From: Bacteroidota bacterium
GTDB taxonomy: Bacteria; Bacteroidota; Bacteroidia; Cytophagales; Cyclobacteriaceae
Length of the DNA: 52,403 bases
Assembly (NCBI GenBank): GCA_027592755.1
Contig: JAQCLE010000017.1
Span: 1 to 52,403, forward strand
Reading direction: 5' to 3'
The notes below the pieces were generated by a model. It did not search any database. It saw only the letters and a list, made by a program, of their open reading frames with translations, and had not been told where the DNA came from. Within the stretch, counting starts at the first letter, position 1. Each line of letters starts with the position of its first letter. Shown in pieces: positions 1 to 9,033 of the stretch. Both the position numbers and the translations under genes were made by a program.

Positions 1-42
1 AACGTGGCAAACATTAAGCATTACGGGATATTGCAACTTTAT

Positions 43-324
43 TCATAAAGGTTCGGATGAGTGTGAATAGATGTGTGCATAGTTATTTCGGAAGGTGTCA
101 TATTCGGTGTAATTGGCTTTTAATATACCATCTTCGAGGATGAAGGTGTTTTTGTAATTGTCGTTCATCTCGAAGCTGGAGATTTTGAAATCCCATCCGG
201 TAAGGTCTTTGCCATTAAAAAGTTGAATCCAATTCTCCTCTTTTGTTGTTTGCTGATTTGTGCATGCGGCAAAAAATAAAACAACGATCGAAACGGTTAA
301 TAGACGTGTTAATTTCATAATCAT
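43..324 (-). pseudogene. DUF1080 (3-keto-disaccharide hydrolase-like) lipoprotein, 3'-truncated remnant
   Basis: The 93-residue product starts with a lipoprotein leader (lipobox ending at Cys21 in FFAAC). It then matches the beginning of the DUF1080 fold, with the family signature W-x-x-L-F-N-G-K-D-L-x-G-W at about residues 32-44 and the strand TFILEDGILKANY near residue 60. Family members usually run to about 220-270 residues. Here similarity stops around NNYAHIY and the reading frame closes seven residues later. The bases between the stop and the window edge contain further stops and no continuation in the other minus-strand frames. I read it as a gene that lost its 3' two-thirds. It faces away from galK. 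DUF1080 proteins are secreted concanavalin-like proteins, some of which hydrolyse 3-keto-glycosides; this fragment is unlikely to be active. Confidence 0.7.
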
Positions 325-484
325 GAGGGTTGGTTAGAATCAAAAATAGGATGTTCATTTGTAACGAGCTTTGAATTTTGATTTATAGCAACCTTTGTTT
401 GCATTTTTTTATAGTCAAAGAGCTCAATTCAGAAAATGGAGCAGATTCACTGATCATAAATAATTTCTCAAACAATTGTCTTGA

Positions 485-1663
485 ATGAATACAACCTTAG
501 TCAACAATTTGCGGAATATTTTTAAGGAAACCTATAGGGTTGAACCTCAGATAATTGTTCGTTCGCCAGGAAGAATAAATATTATCGGTGAGCATACGGA
601 TTACAACAACGGGTTTGTACTTCCCGCAGCAATTGATAAAGGCATCTACATCGCAATTGCCTTGACAGATTCCGATCAGTCAGAGATTATCTCACTGGAT
701 ATGAATGAATCCGTCAAATTTCAAGCTGATCACCCGGTAAAAAGTGAAAAACATTGGGCCAATTATATCCTAGGCGTTTTAGAACAGTTTCAAATTGAGG
801 GTCATCACATTCCACCTTTTAAAATGGCATTTGGTGGTGACATCCCCATTGGAGCTGGTCTCTCATCATCGGCCGCCCTTGAATGTGGTGTTGGTTTGGC
901 TTTAAACAATCTGCTGGATTTGGGAATTGACAGGATCAAATTAGCTCTGATTGGACAGGCTGCCGAACACAAATTTGTTGGTGTCAATTGCGGGATTATG
1001 GATCAGTTCGCCAGCCTGATGGGTAAGCAAAACCAGGTAATGCTATTGGATTGTCAATCGCTATCGCATCAATATTTCCCCTTCTCCTCCGGGGATTATT
1101 CACTGGTATTACTCAATTCCAATGTCAGCCATAGCCTGGCAAGTTCACAATACAATATTCGCAGATCACAATGTGAGGAAGGTGTTGCCACAATTGCTAA
1201 AAAGTACACTGATGTCAAATCATTGAGGGATGTCTCTTTGTCAATTCTTATTGAAAATGAAAAAAAACTTTCTCAGGTAGTATTTAAGCGCTGCAAATAC
1301 ATCATCGAGGAGAATCAAAGGGTTAATACCGTATGCAAAGCCCTTGTTAATAGCCAGTTGGTCGAAGTTGGGAACATACTTTACACGGCGCATCATGCAA
1401 TGAAGACAGAGTATGAGATCACCTGTCCGGAAATCGACTTTCTCGTCGATTATTCAAGCGAAGACAGTGATGTTTTGGGCTCAAGAATGATGGGTGGTGG
1501 TTTTGGAGGTTGCACAATAAACCTGGTAAGAACGGATGCCGCATCTCAATGGATCGACTCGTGCGGTATCGCTTATAAGAATAAGTTCAAAAAAGAACTT
1601 ACACCAATTATGATTGCTATTTCTGATGGGGTTAACCTGGTAAGTCAGGCTACTCTGAGATGA
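485..1663 (+). CDS. galK: Galactokinase
   Basis: A 392-residue cytoplasmic GHMP kinase that phosphorylates galactose with ATP to galactose-1-phosphate (Leloir pathway). The galactokinase signature GRINIIGEHTDY lies at residues 29-40. The ATP-binding motif GAGLSSSAALE is near 122-132. A catalytic-Asp region MDQFAS sits near 172, and GHMP motif 3 (GGGFGGC) near 338. Length is normal for the family. The ATG at 485 is the first in frame and the N-terminus aligns with the usual family start. No galT, galE or mutarotase gene adjoins it, so it stands alone between a DUF1080 remnant and the DUF1553 cluster. Specificity for galactose rather than another sugar (for example N-acetylgalactosamine) is inferred from the signature. 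Confidence 0.93.
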   Translation: MNTTLVNNLRNIFKETYRVEPQIIVRSPGRINIIGEHTDYNNGFVLPAAIDKGIYIAIALTDSDQSEIISLDMNESVKFQADHPVKSEKHWANYILGVLEQFQIEGHHIPPFKMAFGGDIPIGAGLSSSAALECGVGLALNNLLDLGIDRIKLALIGQAAEHKFVGVNCGIMDQFASLMGKQNQVMLLDCQSLSHQYFPFSSGDYSLVLLNSNVSHSLASSQYNIRRSQCEEGVATIAKKYTDVKSLRDVSLSILIENEKKLSQVVFKRCKYIIEENQRVNTVCKALVNSQLVEVGNILYTAHHAMKTEYEITCPEIDFLVDYSSEDSDVLGSRMMGGGFGGCTINLVRTDAASQWIDSCGIAYKNKFKKELTPIMIAISDGVNLVSQATLR

Positions 1664-1786
1664 ATTAAAATTTCGACATTGATTAAATAGCAGATGGATG
1701 CAGGCAACATTAAGATTTTAAAGATCACCTGGTATGAACAAACTTCTTTAAATTGATGTTATCAATTTAAAGACAACTCTTTGAGT

Positions 1787-4501
1787 ATGACAGTTAATTT
1801 CCGAACCACCTATACAAGGGGTGTACTATTTTCCATTGGAAGCTTGTTAATACTTACGCTATCATGTAAGGAGCAGAAGATTGACTTCAATGTTCAGGTA
1901 CGACCAATTCTCAACAAAAGCTGCATTACCTGTCATGGAGGCGTAAGGCAGAATGGGGGCTTTGGACTGATTTTTAGAGAAAATGCCCTGGGAGAAACCA
2001 AGAACGGTAAAATTGGCATTGTTCCAGGTCATCCTGAAAAAAGCGAGTTGATTGCCCGTATCAATAGCGAAGACCCGGAGTTGCGCATGCCATTTGAAAA
2101 GGAACCATTGAACCAGGAGGAGATTGATATTTTAACCAAATGGATTGAACAGGGCGCAGAGTGGCAGCAACATTGGGCTTATTTAAGGCCCGAAGAACCT
2201 GAAATTCCAGAGAATAATTTGAAATGGGGCAATAATGAGATTGATGATTTCATTTTGGAAAAGATTGAAGTAAATGGTCTTAAACCTTCCGAAGAAGCCA
2301 GTAATTATGATTTGGTGAGGCGTGTTTATCTCGACTTAACGGGTCTGCCCCCTTCATTGGATCAGGTAGCTGATTTCGTTAACGATGATTCTGAAAATGC
2401 TTATGAAAAACTGGTGGATAAACTTTTGGAATCACCGAAATACGGGGAACATTGGGCGAGCATGTGGCTCGATCTGGCAAGGTATGCCGATTCCAAAGGT
2501 TATGAAGCGGACAGGGCCCGGGAGATTTGGAAATACAGGGACTGGGTAATTAACGCCTTCAATGATGATGTACCATTTGACCAGTTTACAATAGAGCAAC
2601 TGGCCGGAGATCTTCTACCGGAACCCTCATTGGATCAACTCATCGCTACCGCTTTTCACAGGAATACACTAAACAATGATGAGGGTGGCACCGACAACGA
2701 GGAGTATCGCATATCTTCTGTAATTGATCGCGTAAACTCGACGTGGGAAATCTGGCAATCCACTACCATTGGTTGTGTCCAGTGCCATAGCCATCCCTAT
2801 GATCCAATACGTCAAAACGAATACTATTCATCGTTTGCTTTTTTTAACAATACTTCTGATTGGGATGTTCCTTCAGAAAACCCTGTATTGAAAGAATTTG
2901 AGGAAGAAGATCAAGCCAAACTGGACGAAATTAAGCAATGGATAACCAGTCGATCGAACTCGTCCGAAACAAACAAGTGGGAAAGGTTCTTACGAACCGG
3001 GGAACCAAAACTTAGGGCTGAAGACTTCACGGAGGTGAAAAATGTGGTGCATCACAATCGATCAGGTCAGGATTACATGGAACTATACAATGGATCATCC
3101 ATTAAAATTGAAAAAGTAGTTCTTCAAAATATCGATAGAATATATATTAACTATAACCAATCGGATGAACATCTGGGCAACCTGGTAATCAGCACCGACA
3201 GTGTTGGTGGGCCTGTCATTGGAGAAGCTTCATTAGCGAAGACCAAGGGATTTAAGAACCTTCAAATAAAGGTATTGACTGAATCCAAAGTAGCGGATCT
3301 GTACTTTCAATTTGAGAGTAAGCATGATGATTATTCCTGCACAATTGATGGCTTATTATTGGGAGAAAAACTACCAGGGGATAAGGACAGCGAATATGAG
3401 CAAATTTATGCTGAAATAGACAAGGTGTTAAAAGTACCAGGTAAATATTCAACGCCTATTATGGTTGAAAAACCGAAAGATCACAGCAGAAAAACGAATG
3501 TTTTTGTCAGAGGAAATTGGAGGGAAAAAGGAGATGAGGTTCCTATTGGCATCCCAAAACTATTTAACAGTGAGGAAAAGGAGTTTAACAATCGATTGGA
3601 TTTGGCCAAATGGCTTGTTAGTGATGAAAACCCGCTCACCGGAAGAGTAATGGTGAACCGGTTTTGGGAAAAGCTATTTGGTGTGGGAATTGTGGGTACA
3701 GTTGAAGATTTTGGAGCGCTTGGAGATCATCCGACCCATCCGGAGTTGCTGGATTGGCTGGCGCTTAGATTTTCAGGGGAATGGAATTGGAGCATGAAAA
3801 AACTTCTGAAAACAATAGCCATGTCTTCGACGTATCGTCAAAGTTCGCAGGTAACTGACGATGCAAAAGAAAAAGATCCGGATAATAAATGGTTGGCCAG
3901 AAGCCCAAGAATAAGGCTTTCAGCTGAACAGATACGCGATCAGGCCCTGGCCGTTTCGAATTTACTGAGTGATAAGATGTACGGACCCAGTGTAATGCCT
4001 TATCAGCCGGAAGGAATATGGAATGTGATTTACAACAATCAGGCCTGGATTACCAGTGAGGGTGAAGATGCTTTTCGTCGCGGATTATACACTTATGTGC
4101 GAAGGACCAGTGCTTATCCTTCGCTCATTACTTTTGATGCATCAAGCCGGGAATTTTGCTTGTCCCGAAGAATTAATACCAATACACCACTTCAGGCCCT
4201 GGTAATATTGAATGATCCTGCATTTTTTGATGCCGCAAGAAATCTGGCACGGCAAATTCTATTGGTGGAGGGGGACAAAGAAAAAAAAGTCATTGCGGCA
4301 TATCGTTCTGTGATGGGTAAAATACCTGAGACTGATAAATCAGATATTTTAGTGAAATTGCTCGAAGAGACAGAAGCATATTACAGGGATCATGAAGAGG
4401 AGGCATATGAGTTAGCGAAATCTGATGATTTGGAGCTGGCTTCTCTCACTGTGATGGCAAATGCCCTAATGAATATGGATGAATTTATAGTGAAAAATTA
4501 A
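1787..4501 (+). CDS. PSCyt1-DUF1549-DUF1553 c-type cytochrome lipoprotein
   Basis: A large exported protein. The frame is open from a TTG at 1781, but the ATG at 1787 gives a normal lipoprotein leader (ILTLSC followed by KEQK), so I chose it. Domain order: a planctomycete-type cytochrome c domain (PSCyt1) with haem motif CITCH near residue 47; DUF1549 at about 150-360, which contains a second CxxCH (CVQCH near 327); an insertion at about 400-525 that resembles a carbohydrate-binding beta-sandwich; then DUF1553 to the C-terminus. These proteins are common in Planctomycetes and some Bacteroidota, nearly always beside a DUF1501 gene as here (6 bp downstream). Their biochemical role is not established. 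Periplasmic redox work linked to glycans is a reasonable inference from the haem sites and the insertion. Confidence 0.88.
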   Translation: MTVNFRTTYTRGVLFSIGSLLILTLSCKEQKIDFNVQVRPILNKSCITCHGGVRQNGGFGLIFRENALGETKNGKIGIVPGHPEKSELIARINSEDPELRMPFEKEPLNQEEIDILTKWIEQGAEWQQHWAYLRPEEPEIPENNLKWGNNEIDDFILEKIEVNGLKPSEEASNYDLVRRVYLDLTGLPPSLDQVADFVNDDSENAYEKLVDKLLESPKYGEHWASMWLDLARYADSKGYEADRAREIWKYRDWVINAFNDDVPFDQFTIEQLAGDLLPEPSLDQLIATAFHRNTLNNDEGGTDNEEYRISSVIDRVNSTWEIWQSTTIGCVQCHSHPYDPIRQNEYYSSFAFFNNTSDWDVPSENPVLKEFEEEDQAKLDEIKQWITSRSNSSETNKWERFLRTGEPKLRAEDFTEVKNVVHHNRSGQDYMELYNGSSIKIEKVVLQNIDRIYINYNQSDEHLGNLVISTDSVGGPVIGEASLAKTKGFKNLQIKVLTESKVADLYFQFESKHDDYSCTIDGLLLGEKLPGDKDSEYEQIYAEIDKVLKVPGKYSTPIMVEKPKDHSRKTNVFVRGNWREKGDEVPIGIPKLFNSEEKEFNNRLDLAKWLVSDENPLTGRVMVNRFWEKLFGVGIVGTVEDFGALGDHPTHPELLDWLALRFSGEWNWSMKKLLKTIAMSSTYRQSSQVTDDAKEKDPDNKWLARSPRIRLSAEQIRDQALAVSNLLSDKMYGPSVMPYQPEGIWNVIYNNQAWITSEGEDAFRRGLYTYVRRTSAYPSLITFDASSREFCLSRRINTNTPLQALVILNDPAFFDAARNLARQILLVEGDKEKKVIAAYRSVMGKIPETDKSDILVKLLEETEAYYRDHEEEAYELAKSDDLELASLTVMANALMNMDEFIVKN

Positions 4502-4507
4502 GCTGAT

Positions 4508-5974
4508 ATGGACCTGTTTAATGAAGCCCGCAGAAAGAGATTAGAGTACACAACCCGAAGGCATTTTCTGAAAAAATGCAGTACTGGTCTTGGCGGAATA
4601 GCGTTAGCATCTTTGATCGGACCTCAGGATTTGTTCGCTAAAAATTTAAGTGGGAATGGTATTTCCGACACCCTTCCTCATTTTTTACCAAAGGCGAAAA
4701 GGGTGATTTATCTTCATATGGCTGGGGCACCATCGCAATTGGAACTTTTCGACTACAAACCTGAGTTGGAAAAACTACATGACCTCGATTGTCCCAAGTC
4801 ATTACTGGAAGGCAAAAAATTTGCATTCATACAGGGAACGCCGACAATGCTTGGACCACAACATAAATTCAGACAGTACGGAGAGACAGGTACTTACATT
4901 TCAGATGCACTTCCCCATTTCAGTAGTATTGTGGATGATGTTACCATCATTAAGACTATGCATACTGATCAATTTAACCATGCTCCGGCTCAGTTATTCT
5001 TGCATACTGGAAGCCCACGAGCCGGCAGACCAAGCATGGGTGCATGGGTGACTTATGGATTAGGGTCTGAAAATGAGAATTTACCTGGATACATGGTATT
5101 GCTTTCCGGTGGGAGTACTCCAAGTGCTGGTAAAAATGTTTGGGGCAGCGGATTCCTTCCATCTGAATATCAGGGGGTACAATGCCGAAATTCGGGAGAT
5201 CCTATTCTTTTTGTGTCAAATCCTGATGGCATGAGCCGTGACATAAGAAGAAAATCCCTTGATGCGATCAACGCCATAAATAGAAGCCAATTTGAAGAAT
5301 TTGGCGACCACGAGACCATGTCTCGAATCGCTCAATATGAAATGGCATTCAAAATGCAGGTGTCAGTACCCGAAGCCATGGATACTAGCAAAGAACCTGA
5401 ATACATTCGTGAGATGTATGGTGCCAAGCCAGGTGAGGCTTCTTTCGCCAATAATTGCCTTCTGGCCCGGCGACTAGTGGAACAGGGTGTTAGGTTTATC
5501 CAATTGTATCACTGGGGTTGGGATATGCATGGTGATTTCGAAGCTGCTTCTGTTAACCAGGGGATAAAAATGAGATGTGATGAGGTTGATCAACCAATGA
5601 CAGCCCTTGTCAAAGATTTAGAGCAACGAGGCTTGCTGGATGACACACTGGTTGTATGGGGAGGCGAATTTGGTCGAACTCCGATGCGGGAAAATCGGGG
5701 TGGTCGGGTTATGCCATTTTATGGCAGGGACCACCATACCGAAGCATTTTCGATTTGGATGGCTGGTGGTGGTATCAAGAAAGGACTTACTTATGGTGAA
5801 ACCGATGAGATTGGTTATTATGGCATCAGAGACAGGGTGCATGTGCATGATCTTCAGGCTACCATCCTTCATCAGCTCGGCATTGATCATGAAAAGTTTA
5901 CTTACCAGTTTCAGGGTCGGGGTTTCAGGCTAACGGACGTGCACGGACATGTTGTAAATGATATCATTGCCTGA
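4508..5974 (+). CDS. DUF1501 family protein with twin-arginine-like leader
   Basis: A 488-residue protein in the alkaline-phosphatase/sulfatase-like DUF1501 family. A twin-arginine-like signal (TTRRHFLKK at residues 15-23 followed by a short hydrophobic stretch) predicts export as a folded protein. Family landmarks include RVIYLHMAGAPSQLELFDYKP near residue 65 and the C-terminal metal-site region with GGEFGRTP and GRDHH. It lacks the Cys/Ser-x-Pro-x-Arg motif of true sulfatases. The start lies 6 bp after the DUF1553 gene, so the two are almost certainly co-transcribed, and this pairing is the usual family arrangement. Substrate and reaction are unknown; a partnership with the cytochrome-bearing neighbour is inferred from synteny. 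Confidence 0.9.
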   Translation: MDLFNEARRKRLEYTTRRHFLKKCSTGLGGIALASLIGPQDLFAKNLSGNGISDTLPHFLPKAKRVIYLHMAGAPSQLELFDYKPELEKLHDLDCPKSLLEGKKFAFIQGTPTMLGPQHKFRQYGETGTYISDALPHFSSIVDDVTIIKTMHTDQFNHAPAQLFLHTGSPRAGRPSMGAWVTYGLGSENENLPGYMVLLSGGSTPSAGKNVWGSGFLPSEYQGVQCRNSGDPILFVSNPDGMSRDIRRKSLDAINAINRSQFEEFGDHETMSRIAQYEMAFKMQVSVPEAMDTSKEPEYIREMYGAKPGEASFANNCLLARRLVEQGVRFIQLYHWGWDMHGDFEAASVNQGIKMRCDEVDQPMTALVKDLEQRGLLDDTLVVWGGEFGRTPMRENRGGRVMPFYGRDHHTEAFSIWMAGGGIKKGLTYGETDEIGYYGIRDRVHVHDLQATILHQLGIDHEKFTYQFQGRGFRLTDVHGHVVNDIIA

Positions 5975-6058
5975 TATTATTACCGAATTGAAAAGAATGG
6001 ATAGAATGATATTTTTGAAAAAAGGAATTATGCCAGTAAGCGACTCTAAAATCTCTAT

Positions 6059-7432
6059 ATGCTTTTAGACAGTAGTTCTTTTCTTCTCTTCTTTGGCCGA
6101 TTTCATCCTTTAATAGTTCACCTTCCCATTGGTTTTATCATCCTGGCCGGAATCTTCGAATTGATTTCATGGAAGAAAAAGGTTGATCTGAATCTTGCAA
6201 TTACCTATGGCTTGTTGATTGGTGCGATATTCGGAATTATCGCCATTATTCTTGGCTTAATGTTGGCGTCTGACGGTGGCTATAATGATGGCGTGCTCAA
6301 TATTCACAAATGGACTGGGATATCAACTGCCGCATTTTCATCGATAGCCTATTTTTTCAAAATAAACTTTGATAAAATTAACTGGGCTCAGAAGGCCTAT
6401 CGCTCTACACTGATTCTAACACTGGTGTTGTTATCAGTCACGGGACATTATGGCGGCAACCTGACGCATGGTTCCACTTATTTACTGGAGTATGCGCCGA
6501 ATTCCATACGATTATTAGCAGGATTGAAACCACCCAGGGATCGTATTACAGTGCTGGACTCAGCATTGGTATACGAAGATGTGGTGCATTATATTTTTGA
6601 ATCAAAGTGTATCGTTTGTCACAACAGCGATAAGGCGAAAGGAGAATTGTTACTCCTTGATCCGGAAAGCATATTGCAAGGTGGTGAGAACGGCCCGATA
6701 ATCACGGCAGGCGATCCATCCGAAAGTGAACTATTCCGGAGAATTACCCTTGACTCGAATCATGATGATTTCATGCCAAGCGAAGGCAGAACACCACTCA
6801 CCAAGGAAGAAACGTCACTGCTTGAATGGTGGATAGAGGAAGGCACCCCTTTCGACAAAAAGGTAATAGACCTGGTGCTATCAGATCGAATAAAAAATTA
6901 TCTAAAAGAAATTGGTATTGGGAAGGAATTATCTTTTTTGGAAAGCCTGGTCCTTCCATCCGTAAGCCAGGGGATTTATGATTCCATTGCCGCAGAGGGA
7001 TTTCGATTAAAAACTATTTCAGGCAATAGTTCATGGTTTGAAGTGAGCTACTCCTCTTATAATAGTGATGAATTGACGAAAGAAAAGTTGAGCATCCTCT
7101 TACTTGCAAAAGAGAATATCACCTGGATGAATCTCTCCGGGACTTCCGTGCAGGATGACTGGCTTTCTGATATAGGCCAGTTTACAAATCTCACCGAATT
7201 GAGGATCAACAATACTCAAATTACCAACGAAGGTATAAAGCATCTCGTAGCTCTCGAACATCTTGAATACCTCAATGTATATGCAACACAACTGACGGAT
7301 GATGCCGCTGAAAGCATTCTGCAATTATCCGGACTGAAGAAGTTGTATATCTGGCAAACCAAAATCACTCCGGAAGGGGCTGCTGAAATCATGGCGGCGG
7401 CTCCTGAATTGAAAGTTGAGACAGGGATTTAG
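6059..7432 (+). CDS. DUF2231-like membrane protein fused to cytochrome c and leucine-rich repeats
   Basis: This 457-residue protein has three parts. The first (about residues 1-140) holds four hydrophobic membrane segments and begins with GRFHPLIVHLPIGF, a hallmark of DUF2231-type membrane modules. The second (about 175-275) is a PSCyt1-type cytochrome domain with CIVCH near residue 185 and a distal FMPSEGRTPL segment. The third (about 340-457) is leucine-rich, with repeats such as LTELRINNTQITNEG and LEYLNVYATQLTDD. The topology places the haem and LRR on the periplasmic side. It is the third gene after the DUF1553/DUF1501 pair, separated by 84 bp, and probably works with them as a membrane anchor or electron acceptor (inference). 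The ATG at 6059 precedes the first membrane helix directly. Confidence 0.85.
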   Translation: MLLDSSSFLLFFGRFHPLIVHLPIGFIILAGIFELISWKKKVDLNLAITYGLLIGAIFGIIAIILGLMLASDGGYNDGVLNIHKWTGISTAAFSSIAYFFKINFDKINWAQKAYRSTLILTLVLLSVTGHYGGNLTHGSTYLLEYAPNSIRLLAGLKPPRDRITVLDSALVYEDVVHYIFESKCIVCHNSDKAKGELLLLDPESILQGGENGPIITAGDPSESELFRRITLDSNHDDFMPSEGRTPLTKEETSLLEWWIEEGTPFDKKVIDLVLSDRIKNYLKEIGIGKELSFLESLVLPSVSQGIYDSIAAEGFRLKTISGNSSWFEVSYSSYNSDELTKEKLSILLLAKENITWMNLSGTSVQDDWLSDIGQFTNLTELRINNTQITNEGIKHLVALEHLEYLNVYATQLTDDAAESILQLSGLKKLYIWQTKITPEGAAEIMAAAPELKVETGI

Positions 7433-7449
7433 CCTGGCGAGTATATGAG

Positions 7450-7467
7450 TCAGGTGGAAACACCTGA
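7450..7467 (+). terminator. Hairpin after the DUF1553/DUF1501/DUF2231 cluster
   Basis: TCAGGTG - GAAA - CACCTGA forms a perfect 7-bp stem with a GNRA-type tetraloop, 17 bases after the stop codon of the preceding gene. The T-tract is weak (TATCACTTTT), so it could be a poor intrinsic terminator or an mRNA-end stabilising hairpin. Confidence 0.4.
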
Positions 7468-7655
7468 TATCACTTTTAAGGATCCCTCATCATAACGAGG
7501 GTCGGGCTTAAGTACAACGAATATTGGATCACTCACTTGGATTTCCGGGTCACCTTTACTAATATAAGACTTGCCAATTTTGCCTTATACTTTTTGCCAT
7601 TCCATTCAATGGCAGGAGCATCATCATATTAAATTTTTAAAAAAACCTCAATGAG

Positions 7656-9008
7656 ATGAAAGATCAATCAAATTCAAGACGGGCATTTATAAAAAAGACT
7701 GCCGCCGGCTCAGCAGTAGTTGCCGCCGGAGGCATTTTGCCTGGATTCAGTGCCCACAGCTATTCGCGGATCATGGGCGCCAATGATAAAATTAGGGCCT
7801 CAGTAATGGGCGTTAATAGCCGTGGAACCGCATTGGCCCAAAATTTCGCCTACCAGGACAATTGCGATGTAATTCATATATGTGATGTCGATAGCCGGGC
7901 TATTACGAGTTGTTTGACCGCTATAAAGGAGCGACAATCGATCACAGCTTCAGGGTATTCGGACTTCCGCAAATCTCTGGAGAGTCCCGATGTTGATGTG
8001 ATGGTAATTGCGGCGCCAGACCATTGGCATGCACCAGCTGCCTTGTTATCATTGCAGGCGGGTAAACATGTTTACGTTGAAAAACCCCTGAGTCACAATC
8101 CAAATGAAGGTGAAATGCTTCTTAAAGCTGCAGCACACTATGGAAAGGTAGTTCAAATGGGCAATCAGCGTCGTTCATGGCCTAATGTAGCAGAGGCTAT
8201 TAGTGCCTTAAAAAATGGTGAAATCGGCAGGGTCTATTATGGCAAGGGTTGGTACACGAATAATCGTCCGTCACTTGGCATTGGCAAAAAGACATCAGCT
8301 CCGGATTGGCTGGATTGGGATCTTTGGCAGGGGCCGGCCCCACGGAAAGATTATAAGGACAATCTGATTCATTATAACTGGCATTGGCACTGGCACTGGG
8401 GAACCGGTGAAGCCTTGAACAATGGAACACACATGGTCGACCTTTTGCGCTGGGGAATGGATGTTGATTATCCGATCAGGGTAAGTTCAAATGGAGGCAG
8501 GTATAGGTACAAAGACGATTGGGAAACACCGGATACTCAAATTATTAATCTGGATTTTGACAATGCGATGACGATGACCTGGGAAGGCAGAAGTTGTAAT
8601 GGAAAGCGAATTGAAGGAAACCCGGTTGGAGCCATATTTTATGGAGAAGACGGAAGTCTACTGATTCCCTCAGGAAACGGCTATTCCGTATTTGACCTCC
8701 AGGGTAAGGTTGTAAAAGAAGTTAAGGACACTCGAGAAATTGATCCGAGAAATCTAACAAATCCATCAGAACAACTGGATGCCTTACACATCCAAAATAT
8801 GTTCAATGCCATTGCCAATGGAGACAAGTTAGCTTCAGATATTGATTCGGGGCACAAGAGTACTTTGCTGGTTCAACTTGGTAATATTGCTCAACGAATG
8901 GGCAGGTCTTTGAACACAGATCCAAAAAATGGACGCATTCTTAAGGATGAGGAGGCCATGAAACTGTGGAGCCGTTCTTATGAAAAAGGATGGGAAATGA
9001 AATTATAA
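7656..9008 (+). CDS. Exported Gfo/Idh/MocA family oxidoreductase
   Basis: A 450-residue NAD(P)-dependent oxidoreductase with a twin-arginine-like leader (NSRRAFIKK at residues 6-14, then an Ala/Gly-rich hydrophobic stretch). The Rossmann region follows (IRASVMGVNSRG near 50). The family motif EKPLSHNPNEG near 143-153 supplies the conserved Lys of the cofactor site. A substrate-domain segment near 245 reads WHWHWHWGTGE followed by NNGTHMVDLLRW, where His-x-x-Asp is typical of this family. Such Tat-exported members are usually assigned to sugar or cyclitol oxidation or glycoside cleavage in the periplasm; the substrate here cannot be told. It begins 223 bp after the cytochrome cluster and is followed 25 bp later by a second family member. 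Confidence 0.88.
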   Translation: MKDQSNSRRAFIKKTAAGSAVVAAGGILPGFSAHSYSRIMGANDKIRASVMGVNSRGTALAQNFAYQDNCDVIHICDVDSRAITSCLTAIKERQSITASGYSDFRKSLESPDVDVMVIAAPDHWHAPAALLSLQAGKHVYVEKPLSHNPNEGEMLLKAAAHYGKVVQMGNQRRSWPNVAEAISALKNGEIGRVYYGKGWYTNNRPSLGIGKKTSAPDWLDWDLWQGPAPRKDYKDNLIHYNWHWHWHWGTGEALNNGTHMVDLLRWGMDVDYPIRVSSNGGRYRYKDDWETPDTQIINLDFDNAMTMTWEGRSCNGKRIEGNPVGAIFYGEDGSLLIPSGNGYSVFDLQGKVVKEVKDTREIDPRNLTNPSEQLDALHIQNMFNAIANGDKLASDIDSGHKSTLLVQLGNIAQRMGRSLNTDPKNGRILKDEEAMKLWSRSYEKGWEMKL

Positions 9009-9033
9009 TCTTAGAAGAACAAACAATATTCTT

